The translations under genes and the position numbers were made by a program. The notes beneath the pieces are model-generated. The model saw only the letters and a program-made list of their open reading frames with translations, ran no database searches and had not been told where the DNA came from. This document shows, in pieces, positions 1 to 9,771 of a DNA stretch of 64,000 bases. The stretch comes from Apodospora peruviana (Eukaryota; Ascomycota; Sordariomycetes; Sordariales; Lasiosphaeriaceae): contig JAUEDM010000004.1 of the NCBI GenBank assembly GCA_033439685.1, positions 4,402,001-4,466,000 on the forward strand, written 5' to 3'. Numbering within the stretch: position 1 is the stretch's first letter; the number at the start of each line of letters is the position of its first letter.

Positions 1-2413
1 TGGCATTTGGAAGAAAAGAACGGAGCTGGGAATCTTGACGCTGACAAGATGAGTTGAGTTTTCCCGTTGATAGTGACAGATGATGGCACGGATAGCTTAT
101 AATATTGCGGCTCTTGCCCAGGTCTGGTTTGCAGTACGTATGTACTGCCTGGACCTCGACAACTTGGATACTTCCCTGAGATGCCACCATTACAACAACC
201 CATCGATTTCGCTGGAATTGGAGCCTGGGCAGACCCGGTACCCTTCACTATATGCCCAGGGAGGAAGGGTGAAGGTGAAAGAGTGCCGGTGCAGGACGGT
301 CACTCACCGCTATCGGAGGCACTGTCGGTGTGCAGAGAAACCCCGTCGGTATCAGGACGACCATGCCTTGCGACTGATGAGGCGGGCACGATCAAGGCAA
401 CCAAGGCCGAGCGGACGCCATCCAGAGTGATTGATGCCCAACCCGAGCCTAGGCCCAAGGCAAATTACCCATCAAGCGTCAAAGCTTTGCGGTTTGGTGA
501 CTCTCAGAGCGAGCCCGCCGGATACAATCGTCTGGAACAACGGTCCTTTGGCGCTGCTTCCGTCAAAAGCATGGAGCAAGGCATAGCAAAGAAGCACGTC
601 CAGAACGAACTGCGCGCGCTCTTTTCGGACTCCCTGGGTTAGTCAAGTCTTCCCAGCCTCCATGGTTCCAGATACTGACAACACATGTAGGCAAACATGA
701 TTTATCAGGTACACAGCTGGGTGTTGCGACTTTGGGGATTTCGATGCCACCATTTCTGAGCATGCATGACTGGATCTGGGCTATCCCTTCCGATATTTTG
801 GCGGTCTTGGGATACGACGACGGATTTGGAGATGTAAAATACCCAGATGGACCTTTCAGTGAAATGCAATATCTGGATATATGATGGTGTTGGGCGTAGC
901 CTTGAACAGTACTCACCGGATTAGTATATAGCAGGAGTTCGTACATACCGGGGGGCTAATTGTGTATGGAGGCGTTGTAAGGGATGTGTCAAAGCTTGGA
1001 CAGATGGTCTTCCAGGTGGTAATACCGAGATGCAAGGTGTGGAGGACGTATATGAGACTATTGATAGCGTCGTTTCGTGCCGAGGAATTTCCCGCCGCGT
1101 GATCTGATCTGATAGGATGTCCCCGGAACCGAAGCCGAAGCAAAACGGCCGAAAGCCGGTGTGAGCTGTCGAAGGGCAGTTTTCGGTGTGGCAGGGTCGA
1201 TCTGATCGGCCACAAATGACACAACTTGGAAGCTGCAGCCCAGGTAATTTTTCTCTCCCTCTTGGCCTCTCGACTCTTCCTCACGGCCTTGTGCCTGCCC
1301 ATTTATCAATCTCGTCAACATATCAACCAGCGTGTGCCTGCCCCGCCGAGCCACCACTCCCGAGCGGGCAGGAAGGTGAGATCGAGCAGCAACCAATCCG
1401 CGCACTAATGCAGGAAATGGAATTCGCGTGTGACACTTGTTGAAGTGCACGTAGGTACTCTCAGCTGTAGTGTAGGTCCAGACCGTCCAGGACTCGACAT
1501 GGTTGGACACAGACTTGCCTTGGTCTGCCACAGCGGGATAGGTCCGCAGTTCGAAACATCGGGCCATATCACAGAGATGACAGGCGAGTCTTACCACACC
1601 AGCGGTATCTGTGAAGCGTACCTCCACGATCTTTTTGATGTGTTGAAGATATGCGGTCGATTCAGCGCGGGTAACGAACCAAACTATGACGACATAAATG
1701 GCTTCAAACCAATAAGAACCCTGACAGACCCTTGCAAACCCCGCTCGGCCTTCCGTATGGTTGCCTCGAGTTGATACCTCTGCAACTCCCCCATTTCACA
1801 TTTGCTGTCAGTTTTTCTACCTTAGTTTATGTTCAACGAATTAAGAGAGGCGCTGTTTATTCCCAACTGGAAATATAAACACAAAACAAGGGCAAGAGAG
1901 AGGCTCTGAGATGGGATAGTATCTCGTCCAAATGATCCCCAGGAAGGAACATAGAATAACTCGAGCAATGACGTACCAACGTCGGACTGGGAGCGACCCA
2001 GGTCGAGCACCCTCGCACCACACCCTCGCGCCGCATGAAAATGCGTAAGACTTCATCCAGTCATTGAGGTGCTTGGGTGTATACCTCTGACAAGAGGGGA
2101 AGCACGTCCAGAATCACCTGGGCTGCAGTGGCTCCCGATTCATGCTTTGATCGTCCTTCCCCCGCAAACCATTTGCTTGCTCACCACTCACCCCACTCCC
2201 GTCCTGGCATTAGTCTTGCATCTTGCATCTTGCACCTTCGCCTCCGTCATTTCCTTGCTTCTGCTTGTTCTCTTTCGTCCTACAAAATACAAGTCCGTCC
2301 ACCAAACAGTCCTCGCATCTCTCTGCCCCTCTTTCGAGTCTTCGGTCTAGCTCGGAGTGATAGCAAAAACCAATCTTGACTGTCACCATCTGCGTCCGCC
2401 GTCCACCGCCAGA
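1..2413. other. No supportable gene (left intergenic region)
   Basis: Several overlapping open frames of 60-190 codons occur on both strands. None shows a recognisable domain, a coherent exon series or a convincing start; the longest (minus, 1058-1627) has no ATG at its 5' end. The last few hundred bases before 2414 are C/T-rich, as expected for the promoter and leader of the DUF1774 gene. I see no tRNA, repeat array or mobile element here. Confidence 0.55.
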
Positions 2414-3481
2414 ATGGACCGTCTCAGCAACAGTACGGTGACCTCTAATTCCCAACAAGTGTCTATATCGTGATGCTAACATGCAATTCACCACTGACAG
2501 TCAATCCCTTCGCAAAGCGGGACTCGCACGCCCCAAGCTCGGTCATCACGTACAAAGTGCTGACCCTCGTAACATGGCTTCTCTCCGTCGTCACCTCGAT
2601 TTACTACACCTACCATGCCCCTGACGATGGCCACTACGCCCGCCGGCCGATATGGGAGCAGAACTACCTCTTCCATTCTGGATTTACGCAGAACTACCTG
2701 ATCTCGTCGCTGTACTGGTGAGCTCATGCACTCCCTAACCATCTGGCTGGCTGGCGGGCAAAATGCTAACCACAACCTTCTCCCAGGCTCGTCCTCTTCA
2801 TCCTCCAGCTCGGCTACATCGCCCACCTCTTCTCCACCAATGTCGAGAAAGTCAACGCCGCCTGCTCGGTCGGGAGCCACTTCATCTTCAATAATCTGCT
2901 GCATTTCGCCTTTGTCATGCTCTTTGTGCGTTCGCACTTTATCTGGGCAGAGATCATTTTGATCATCAACTTCTTCAATCTCACGACCTTGTACTTCCGT
3001 CACAACGCCTACCCGCGCTTCATCCACCTCCCAGCAGTCTCCGGACCGCTGGCGTGGACATTTGTGGCGATCTACTGGAACGGTGCTATCATGGTCCACC
3101 GACCGGATAGCTTGGTGGCGAGAATCTTTGCCAATGTCTTCATCTGGTCGATCCTCGTGTATGGAATGTTCTTCATCATCACCTACAAGGTATGTTCCTA
3201 CTTTCTACCCTGTTGATTAACTTGGAGCGAGACTGACTGGCCGTGTGTAGGATTACACCATGGGATTCTGTCTGAGTGTTCTGTCGGCGTCTTTGGGCGT
3301 TGCGCAGTTCCACAGACAATTCATTGCCTTCCAGTGGATATTTGCCTTTACTATCATGGCGGTGTTGTTTGTCTTCACCGTTATCGTTGCTGTGCCCGCT
3401 TGGACAGGTAGGGAGCTTCCATGGGGCCGTCAACAGAGCACCACCGACAACGAGCGTGCTCCTCTGCTTGCGGATCCTTAG
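2414..3481 (+). CDS. DUF1774-family polytopic membrane protein
   Basis: Four exons, 2414-2432, 2501-2717, 2787-3189 and 3251-3481, give a 289-residue protein. Introns start GTACGG, GTGAGC and GTATGT, and the first two carry perfect GCTAAC branch sites. The N-terminus MDRLSNINPFAKRDSHAPSS leads into ITYKVLTLVTWLLSVVTSIYY, a first membrane span, and about five to six more hydrophobic helices follow, including LYWLVLFILQLGYIAHLF and FNNLLHFAFVMLFVRSHF. This pattern (NPFAKRDS start, YKVLTL span, VGSHFIFNNLLHFAFVMLFVR block) is what I know from fungal DUF1774 proteins, whose function is not established. The C-terminus ends in a short polar tail after the last helix. The phase is consistent at every junction, so the model is solid; the function is unknown. 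Confidence 0.88.
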
Positions 3482-4071
3482 GTCGGCGAAAGTACCTGAG
3501 GTGTGTTGGGACAGTTTGAGGTCCGAAACAGTGGCCAGATTCTTTCACTGTGGTTTGCCGATATTGGCAGGATTTCATTTACGGGTTCGTTCACGTTGAT
3601 AATTCATTGCTTTGGCGAAATACCTCTTATGTTGGACGTGGGGGAACTTCAAAATGAATTGTAATATGGGGCAAATTCGCGGTTTCCTACCGGTCTTCTC
3701 ATCTGTTCATTCCTGTTTGTCTTTATTTTCAAAACGGCACAGGGGAAAAGAATGTTGTGGCTCCATCAGTTTGCTCAGGAAGTCAGAGGTTACTTGGTGT
3801 GTCTCTTGTGTTGATTGCATTGTCGCTGTTTCATGATCTTTTGTCTGTCGTCGGCTTGGTAGCTCCCGTTGTGCTGTAGCTTATCGATATCACCAATGAC
3901 GTTGTGCCGGTCCCAACTTTAGCGCTGTTTTAGGCGTCCAATGAAAAGATTCGCTGGTACCAACACCCTGCAAGGTGCGCACTGTGGACCATCCATGGGG
4001 CAGCACGGGCGACTCTTCAATTGAATATCGTCAACAATTTCACCATCCACTCCCACCTGGTGTCCTGCGCC
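3482..4071. other. Intergenic region between two plus-strand genes
   Basis: About 590 bases hold the 3' flank of the DUF1774 gene and the promoter of the holo-ACP synthase gene. No coding exon or RNA gene is visible. Confidence 0.5.
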
Positions 4072-4886
4072 ATGGCACAACGCCAGCTTCTCCCTTTTCC
4101 TTTCCCGCTCAACGTCGGCACGGACATTTGCCAAATCTCCAGGATACGGAGGCTCCTGACCCCGGAATGGAAGGCGGGCAGGTTCATCCGGCGCATTCTG
4201 GCCCCGGAGGAGCTTAGGAAGCTTAAGAAGGCTTCTACGTCGCGCAAGTATCTCCAGCCTATCCTGAACCACGACCCGAAGGTGAAGGAATGGAGTAGCG
4301 AGGAACAGAAGGCGTGGAAGGAGTGTTGTAATCAGGCTGCGGAGTTTATGGCTGGACGGTTTGTTTCCCTTTTCTCCTCTTATTTTTGGAGGGTTAATGA
4401 GTCAATTGACGGTGATTGAGGTGTGATTGATGATGCGGCATGCTTAAATAAGGGGGGTCTGTCTGTAGGTTCGCAGCAAAAGAGGCCGTCATCAAGGCGC
4501 ATCCGCATTTGAGGCCTAAGTTGAGGTTTCACGATATCATTATCCGAACGTCAACGCAAACGCACAGGCCGGTCTCTCCTGGGAAGTTGAAATGGGGAGC
4601 GCAAGGCTTAGAAAACCACGAAGGCAGGGAGGATGGGAGCGGTGCGCCGGTTGCCATCATCCTAGGAGGCCGGATGAGTGGGCGACCGCCGCACGACCAG
4701 ACTGCTTTGGTCAGTATTAGTCACGATACGGAGTATGCCACGGCGGTTTGTATTGGGTTTGTTGCGGATACGCCGCCGGAGGACGATAACCTGGATGTGG
4801 ATGTGGATGGTAATGCTGCGGAGGAGGATAACGTGGATGTGGACGTGGACGGTAACGCTACGGATAAAAAGGTATCCCCAGAATAA
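4072..4886 (+). CDS. Holo-[acyl-carrier-protein] synthase (AcpS/Ppt2 type)
   Basis: Two exons, 4072-4358 and 4469-4886, encode 234 residues. The intron starts GTTTGT and ends GTAG and restores the run AGRFAAKEAVIKAHPHL. This is the AcpS-type 4'-phosphopantetheinyl transferase signature: VGTDICQISRI near residues 15-25 supplies the metal-binding Asp, and FAAKEAVIKA around residues 95-105 supplies the catalytic Glu/Lys block. The enzyme transfers phosphopantetheine from CoA to acyl carrier protein; fungal AcpS-type enzymes such as Ppt2 act on the mitochondrial ACP, and that role is inferred here. The start is the first in-frame ATG; an open frame continues a little upstream but has no ATG. The last 40 residues are an acidic, low-complexity tail made of a 14-residue tandem repeat rich in Asp and Val, which is not part of the AcpS fold. 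Confidence 0.87.
4779..4862 (+). repeat. 42-bp in-frame tandem duplication in the acpS-like gene
   Basis: Units 4779-4820 and 4821-4862 differ at only a few positions and each encode 14 residues of the form E-(E/D)-D-N-(L/V)-D-V-D-V-D-G-N-A. They form the acidic tail beyond the conserved enzyme domain. Confidence 0.85.
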
Positions 4887-5343
4887 GATTTGGAGATGGG
4901 ATTGAATTTTGGCTGCTTGCTGGAAGGTAGTGATTGTAATCCGTACGGATATGGTGTTTACTGTGTAGGTAGTAAAGTGTGGGTGGGATTTGGATGATGA
5001 AATCCAGTCACCTAGCAACTGAGTCGAAAATGAGGCGAACAGCTGTTTTTTTAATTACGGATAATGTATGCCTTTGCAATTGCACCTCGACCCGGTGGAA
5101 ATCTTGTCATAAACACAGTATAAAGAGATGTCCCGGCTTTTATTGGTGAGTGAGAGGTTTGTTCTCACAAGGGACGCTTGGGGTGTGTGTTTTCGTTGTG
5201 TCCCTGAGTGGGTGGGGCTGGACCCCACCAAGAAGAGCCACTGGCGCTTGGGTTCCACGGCTCGCTTGTAGGCCCCCTCTCAAGCTAGCAAGAAAGCTCT
5301 TGAGCTCAAATTTCTTGGAATTCTAACCAATCACCTCCCGTTC
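4887..5343. other. Intergenic region before the tRNA gene
   Basis: 3' flank of the holo-ACP synthase gene and 5' flank of the tRNA. No gene is visible. Confidence 0.5.
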
Positions 5344-5431
5344 GGTCAGGTGGCGCAATGGTAGCGTGTGGTCCTCCTATTTAACGGAGTCACCAAGACT
5401 GAGGTTGTGGGTTCGAGTCCCATCCTGATCG
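5344..5431 (+). tRNA. tRNA-Arg (anticodon CCT) with a 16-nt intron
   Basis: The cloverleaf folds cleanly by eye. The acceptor arm is GGTCAGG (5344-5350) with CCTGATC (5424-5430) and discriminator G. The D arm is GCGC/GCGT around AATGGTA. The anticodon stem is TGGTC (5369-5373) with GACTG (5397-5401), including two G-T pairs. The T arm is GTGGG/CCCAT around TTCGAGT. The anticodon CCT lies at 5376-5378 and reads AGG codons. A 16-nt intron (5380-5395) sits at the canonical position after base 37; its GGAG can pair with CTCC in the anticodon loop, as expected for the tRNA endonuclease substrate. The B box GGTTCGAGTCC (5410-5420) is perfect. Confidence 0.93.
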
Positions 5432-5435
5432 ACTC

Positions 5436-5440
5436 TTTTT
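5436..5440 (+). terminator. RNA polymerase III terminator
   Basis: A run of five T residues begins four bases after the discriminator base of tRNA-Arg. Confidence 0.8.
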
Positions 5441-5653
5441 GTCATCTTTGTCACTTCACTTTGTTTTTTTGCATGCCATCTCATTCACAATTTTGCTGTC
5501 TTTGATTGAGTCTCTTCATTCGTTATTTATGATTAATGATAGCAAATTAGATGATCAAATTTCTAACGTACTGGATAAACTTGCTTACTCTCCCTTTTCC
5601 TTTGGGCATTTTTTCCCTCTTCATCCAAGCAACGCGGTACTAGGTAGGGCTCC

Positions 5654-6000
5654 TGTTCTTAACAGCAAAGTTTAAGAGAGAGTTTCTTTTCCATATTAGA
5701 CGAACTCCATATTTATTTATTAATACATGTTATTATTCTCTAGAGACGTTGGATCAATCAATCTTGAAGTTTCTCTAAACGCAGTTCTATCACGGCTCAA
5801 CCTTGTAGTAGCTCTACTATTGATGTGGTTGCACGACTAACCCAAGGACCCTGGCTCGCAAGTCGCCCTTATATAGGGACTGGTTGGTCCGTGCACAGCG
5901 CTAGTACCCCACCAAGTTCCTGTGGTGCCGTCCAGGCCACCACCAGCCTGCCAGAGCACCTGGCAGCTGTCAACGGCTGTCACGGTCTAGTCCCGTGACA
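5654..6000 (-). mobile_element. Probable relic or solo LTR (about 347 bp)
   Basis: Read on the minus strand the segment starts TGTCACGGGACTAGACCGTG and ends TTAAGAACA, so it has TG...CA ends. Its first 23 bases form an inverted repeat (TGTCACGG...CCGTGACA). A TATATAAGG box lies about 125-130 bp inside, as expected for a U3 promoter, and is followed by AT-rich sequence. TGTCACGG/CCGTGACA ends are familiar from fungal LTR retroelements. No target-site duplication matches between the two flanks (tagggctcc versus gttcaactt), and no gag-pol coding sequence is next to it, so it is either an old solo LTR, a truncated copy, or misidentified. It lies about 220 bp downstream of the tRNA gene. Confidence 0.45.
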
Positions 6001-6290
6001 GTTCAACTTTGCATATTTGCATTATCTCAGCTATCCATTAATTGTGCTTCCTAAAATAGTGCAGGCGTGCTGCTGATTCACACAACAGTCAAGTCAAAGT
6101 GACTGCCGCTTTGTTAATGGAATAAACTTATGGTATCATGAGCTTTGTACGGAATATTTACCATATTTCGTTGGCCGGGCAAGAAACAGGGGTTCTAGTG
6201 AGACAGGGTGTCCCTATCTTTTAGCCCCGGCACTTATACTGGTTATTCTCCAGATCAAACAAACCTTCATTCTTCACTAACCATATAACA

Positions 6291-7286
6291 TCACTCAACA
6301 AACACACTTAACGGCATCGAACACACAACGCCAAAGTTTGGCATATCCACCACCTCCGCAAACTTCAGCCCAGCCCCAACCGAGGCCAACATATACGCTT
6401 CCACCCGCGTCAGTCCCTTCTCGGCCTCAAGCCAGTCAATCATGCCCCGAACCGCCATCCGCGTGGCCTCACGCATGTCCTCGTGGATGCCGAGGACGGC
6501 ATACTCCCCTTTGCTCTCCGCCGCCATCCTCGCCTCAACATCCTCCTTCGTAGGCGGCGGAGTCACAAAATGCGGACATTGAATTGCATACCCCCTTTCC
6601 TGACGCAGACTCCTCTTCTCGACAGTAAGCCTCAACCGCACCTTCATGGTGGTCTCAATGGCCGTGCCACAGACCTCGCCGTCGCCTTGCGCAGCATGCC
6701 CGTCGCCACAACTAAACAGCGCACCCGGTACATTAACGGGCAGGTAGAGCGTGCTTCCCTTTCTACTTAGATCACGGCAGTCCATGTTGCCGCCTGACTT
6801 TGCGTAAGGCGGGATGGTGGACAGCTCGCCTTCCACAGCGGGCGCAACGCCGACGATGCCTAGGAATGGACGGACGGGAACCTCGATGCCTGACTTAAAA
6901 GTTGCTGTCTTTTTGGAGGGGGAGAGATCCCATATTTTGAGCACCGGATCGGGGAACTCGTCTGAGAGCAAACCGAAGCCCGGGAAAATGGCTGTCCAGC
7001 CGTATGAGCCTGGCACGAGGTCCAGAAACTCGATCTTGAGGACGTCGCCTGGTTCGGCGGTGTCGATGTAGATCGGCCCTTGGGCGGGATCGGCTTGACT
7101 GAAATCGAAGTCGCTGAGGGAGGTGGCGGCGTTGTCTGGGCGGATCTGGAGGTTGCCGCCGTCGCGGAGGTCAAATGTTATTTCGGATCCCGAGGGCACA
7201 GTCATTACCGGCGTGAGGGACTTGGACCAATTTAGGTGGAGTTGGGAAGAGGTTATGTGGAATGAGGAGTGTTGGTGGGAAGACAT
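6291..7286 (-). CDS. Formamidase/acetamidase family protein (FmdA_AmdA)
   Basis: A single exon encodes 331 residues with ATG at 7286 and stop TGA at 6291-6293. The family signature GDGHAAQGDGEVCGTAIE is at residues 194-211, preceded by NMDCRDLSRKGSTLYLPV, also typical of the FmdA_AmdA fold, and by the N-terminal pair ITFDLRDGGNLQIRPDNA and GPIYIDTAEPGDVLKIEFL. The enzyme hydrolyses short amides such as formamide or acetamide to ammonia and the acid, letting the fungus use them as nitrogen source; substrate preference cannot be read from the sequence. The length fits the compact form of the family (roughly 310-340 residues) rather than the longer bacterial formamidases. No signal peptide is seen, so it is probably cytosolic. 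It is divergent from the histidinol-phosphatase gene, with about 720 bp between starts. Confidence 0.9.
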   Translation of the reverse strand: MSSHQHSSFHITSSQLHLNWSKSLTPVMTVPSGSEITFDLRDGGNLQIRPDNAATSLSDFDFSQADPAQGPIYIDTAEPGDVLKIEFLDLVPGSYGWTAIFPGFGLLSDEFPDPVLKIWDLSPSKKTATFKSGIEVPVRPFLGIVGVAPAVEGELSTIPPYAKSGGNMDCRDLSRKGSTLYLPVNVPGALFSCGDGHAAQGDGEVCGTAIETTMKVRLRLTVEKRSLRQERGYAIQCPHFVTPPPTKEDVEARMAAESKGEYAVLGIHEDMREATRMAVRGMIDWLEAEKGLTRVEAYMLASVGAGLKFAEVVDMPNFGVVCSMPLSVFVE

Positions 7287-8009
7287 GTTGAGATGTTATG
7301 CCGAGTTTCTTGTGAGATGTTTCTTATGGCTGATGCTCGTCCGGGGAAGATGTCACGTCTTGGAAAGTGGTAGATAGGTAGATATAAGCGTATATCACCG
7401 GGCTGCACGGTCGTACAGATAGGCAGATAGTAATGATCCGTCGTCAAAATGATCCTTAACTAAATCCATGCTTGATCAGCGGGTCAGGCGTCGCGGGATT
7501 GCGGCTGCTACCGGGTTGCATGAAGGCCGGGTGCGGAACCGTTATCGGGCGGGAAAAGCCCAAGGTGTTCTTGTCAATTGTCGAGAGTTCGGAAGCTTGA
7601 TTTCTGGCTTTACCAATCACCAAATGGGGTTGAATATTTTTCTTAAAGTTGAGTCATATCGAAGCATGTGTCGCAATGGGAGAGTTACATTGGTCGGTCA
7701 TTGAGTTCATTCATCAGTCCGAGGAACCTTAAGAAATTTGGGAGGCGATCGGCTCAGCGCCGATGATGAAACCCGGATAAGACAGAATTGTTTTCCTCGA
7801 ACATACGGAAGACATCCGTCTTGCACCGTGAAACACCCCAAAACAATAAACCGTCAGCCAAGCCCGATGATCCAAGACTGGATTTTTATCTTTCTAGACT
7901 CCTAAGACCTCTAAACCACTCCGTCGTCATTTCACCATATTTTTCATCACTTTTTGTTTTGTTGTGGAGCCACCCACCCACCTATCAACATCAGCATCAC
8001 CGACCAAAG
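7287..8009. other. Divergent intergenic/promoter region
   Basis: A 723-bp spacer between the start codons of the formamidase (minus) and histidinol-phosphatase (plus) genes must hold both promoters. An uncertain open frame at 7788-8010 is in frame with the phosphatase ATG but reads as leader sequence. No other feature is visible. Confidence 0.5.
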
Positions 8010-9006
8010 ATGGCCTTCACCATGCACTCCCACTCGGGGCAATTCTGCCCCGGCCACGCAAAGGACCAGCTCGAAGACGTTGTCAAACATGCCATCAGCA
8101 TCGGGTACAAGACCATGGGATTGACGGAACACATGCCCCGGACCGAGCTGGAAGACCTGTATCCAGACGAAGTGAGTCACTCACCCCTCATCATCCATCA
8201 TCTCTAATAACACAATATAGCTCGACACCGACCCTCACGCCTCTCTGGCGTCCCTAATACCGCGTCACGAGGCCTACCTGCTCGAAGCGCAACGCCTCCA
8301 AACCAAATACGCCTCTCAAATCAACATCCTGATCGGCTTCGAGGGGGAATGGATAAGACCCGAATGCGGCCCCCTAATCAAAACCCTCTCCGCACCAACC
8401 TGCGTAGATTATTTTCTGGGCTCGATCCACCATACGGGGGGAATCGGCATCGACTTCGATAGAGAGATGTACGAGCGCGCGAAAGCTGCGGCAGGCGGTT
8501 CCGAAGAACTTTTGTTCCAACGCTACTACGACGAGCAGTTCGATATGTTAGTTGCACTGAAACCGCGCGTCGTTGGGCACTTTGATCTCATTCGTCTTTT
8601 GAGCGAGGATCCCGCACGAGATTTGCGAGGGTGGAAGGAAGGAAAGGTCTGGGAGAAGGTCGTCCGCAACCTAGAATTCGTTGCGAAGTATGGAGGGTGG
8701 TTGGAGTGTAATACTTCTGCACTGAGGAAAGGACTGAAAGAGCCGTATCCTGCTAGGCCGGTGGCGGAGGAATGGTTGAGCCTTGGGGGCAAGTTTACCT
8801 TCTCGGACGATAGTCATGGGGTTGCGCAGGTTGCTACGAATTATGCGAGGGGTCTAGATTATCTGCAGAGTTTGGGGGTCACGGAGCTTTGGACGTTTGA
8901 GCGGGCGACGCCACATCCTGGGACACCGGTAGACGGAAAGAAGGCGACGCTGATAGAGAAATCTGTGTCTATTGATGAGTTTCGTAAGGATCTGAAACTG
9001 GAGTAG
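8010..9006 (+). CDS. Histidinol-phosphatase (PHP family, HIS2-like)
   Basis: Two exons, 8010-8171 and 8221-9006, encode 315 residues; the 49-nt intron starts GTGAGT and ends ATAG. The start MAFTMHSHSGQFCPGHAKDQ is the classic beginning of fungal HIS2-type enzymes. Metal-binding PHP motifs are all visible: H-S-H at residues 6-8, LTEH ending at His41, GFEGEW, SIHHTGG, GHFDLIR and FSDDSHG near the C-terminus. The enzyme dephosphorylates L-histidinol phosphate to L-histidinol, the penultimate step of histidine synthesis. The length matches yeast His2 (about 335 residues). An upstream ATG in the same frame exists at 7788, but it would add a non-conserved extension in front of a start with good family agreement. 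Confidence 0.92.
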
Positions 9007-9771
9007 AGTGGGGGGTGAGATTTAGACTCGGGTAGAATCTAGAGAGAGATCGGCGGAGATTGCATCTGGTTAGGTAGACATTCTAGTTAGACTTATCCAA
9101 GACAAATTCCCATTCACGACTGTTTACCTCGAAGGTGACTGTCCTGGTGTTGTTCAGACAACAGTAAGAGAACGTAGCAACTTTAGATTAATCTTCGTCA
9201 ACTGCTATGTGTGTTTCATCAACTTCTCTAGCAGCACGGGGGTAATGACCGATTGGGGATATGGTAAAAGCACAGCAGCAGGATATCAACAGAACAACGG
9301 ATAATGAGGCCGTCGACTCTACCACGAGCTTTACATAAACACCTCACTTATATGACCAGGTAAACAGAGCACACCCTCATCGATATAAGTCTCTCAACCA
9401 TCGGTCTAAGCATCTTTATACTCGGAAAGAACCCAAAAGCAAATCAAATAAATACAGCGAAACAACCTCTTTGCATCAATCCGAAGAGAAGAAAAAAGAT
9501 TAAAAGATACTATCGGGTTGACAAAACAAAAGTGTTAAGAAGGGTATCAGTGAAGTTTAGTGAAGAAGTGATGAACCACCTTCCATCCATCCATCCATCC
9601 ATAATACCTCCCACAGCCCATAGGGTACGCCAGTAAAGAAAAGCTGTTCACGGGAGTAATATCTAGGGGAACGGCAGTCTTGTCCGGAAAATGCATATCC
9701 CAACTGAGAACAAATGAAATAATACAACAAACACCCTCTCATACAGCTACAATCTTCTTCACCGAGGTCAA
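9007..9771. other. Convergent intergenic region with a short (CCAT)5 repeat
   Basis: AT-rich 3' flanks of the histidinol-phosphatase and dynein genes. A (CCAT)5 microsatellite lies at 9583-9602. No gene is visible. Confidence 0.55.

Noticed and set aside
1058..1627. 189-codon minus-strand frame near the left edge
   Set aside because: It begins with GTG rather than ATG, overlaps other frames on both strands and has no family resemblance.
4021..4071. 17-residue N-terminal extension of the holo-ACP synthase
   Set aside because: It starts at TTG, and the next ATG (4072) gives a start that agrees with the enzyme family.
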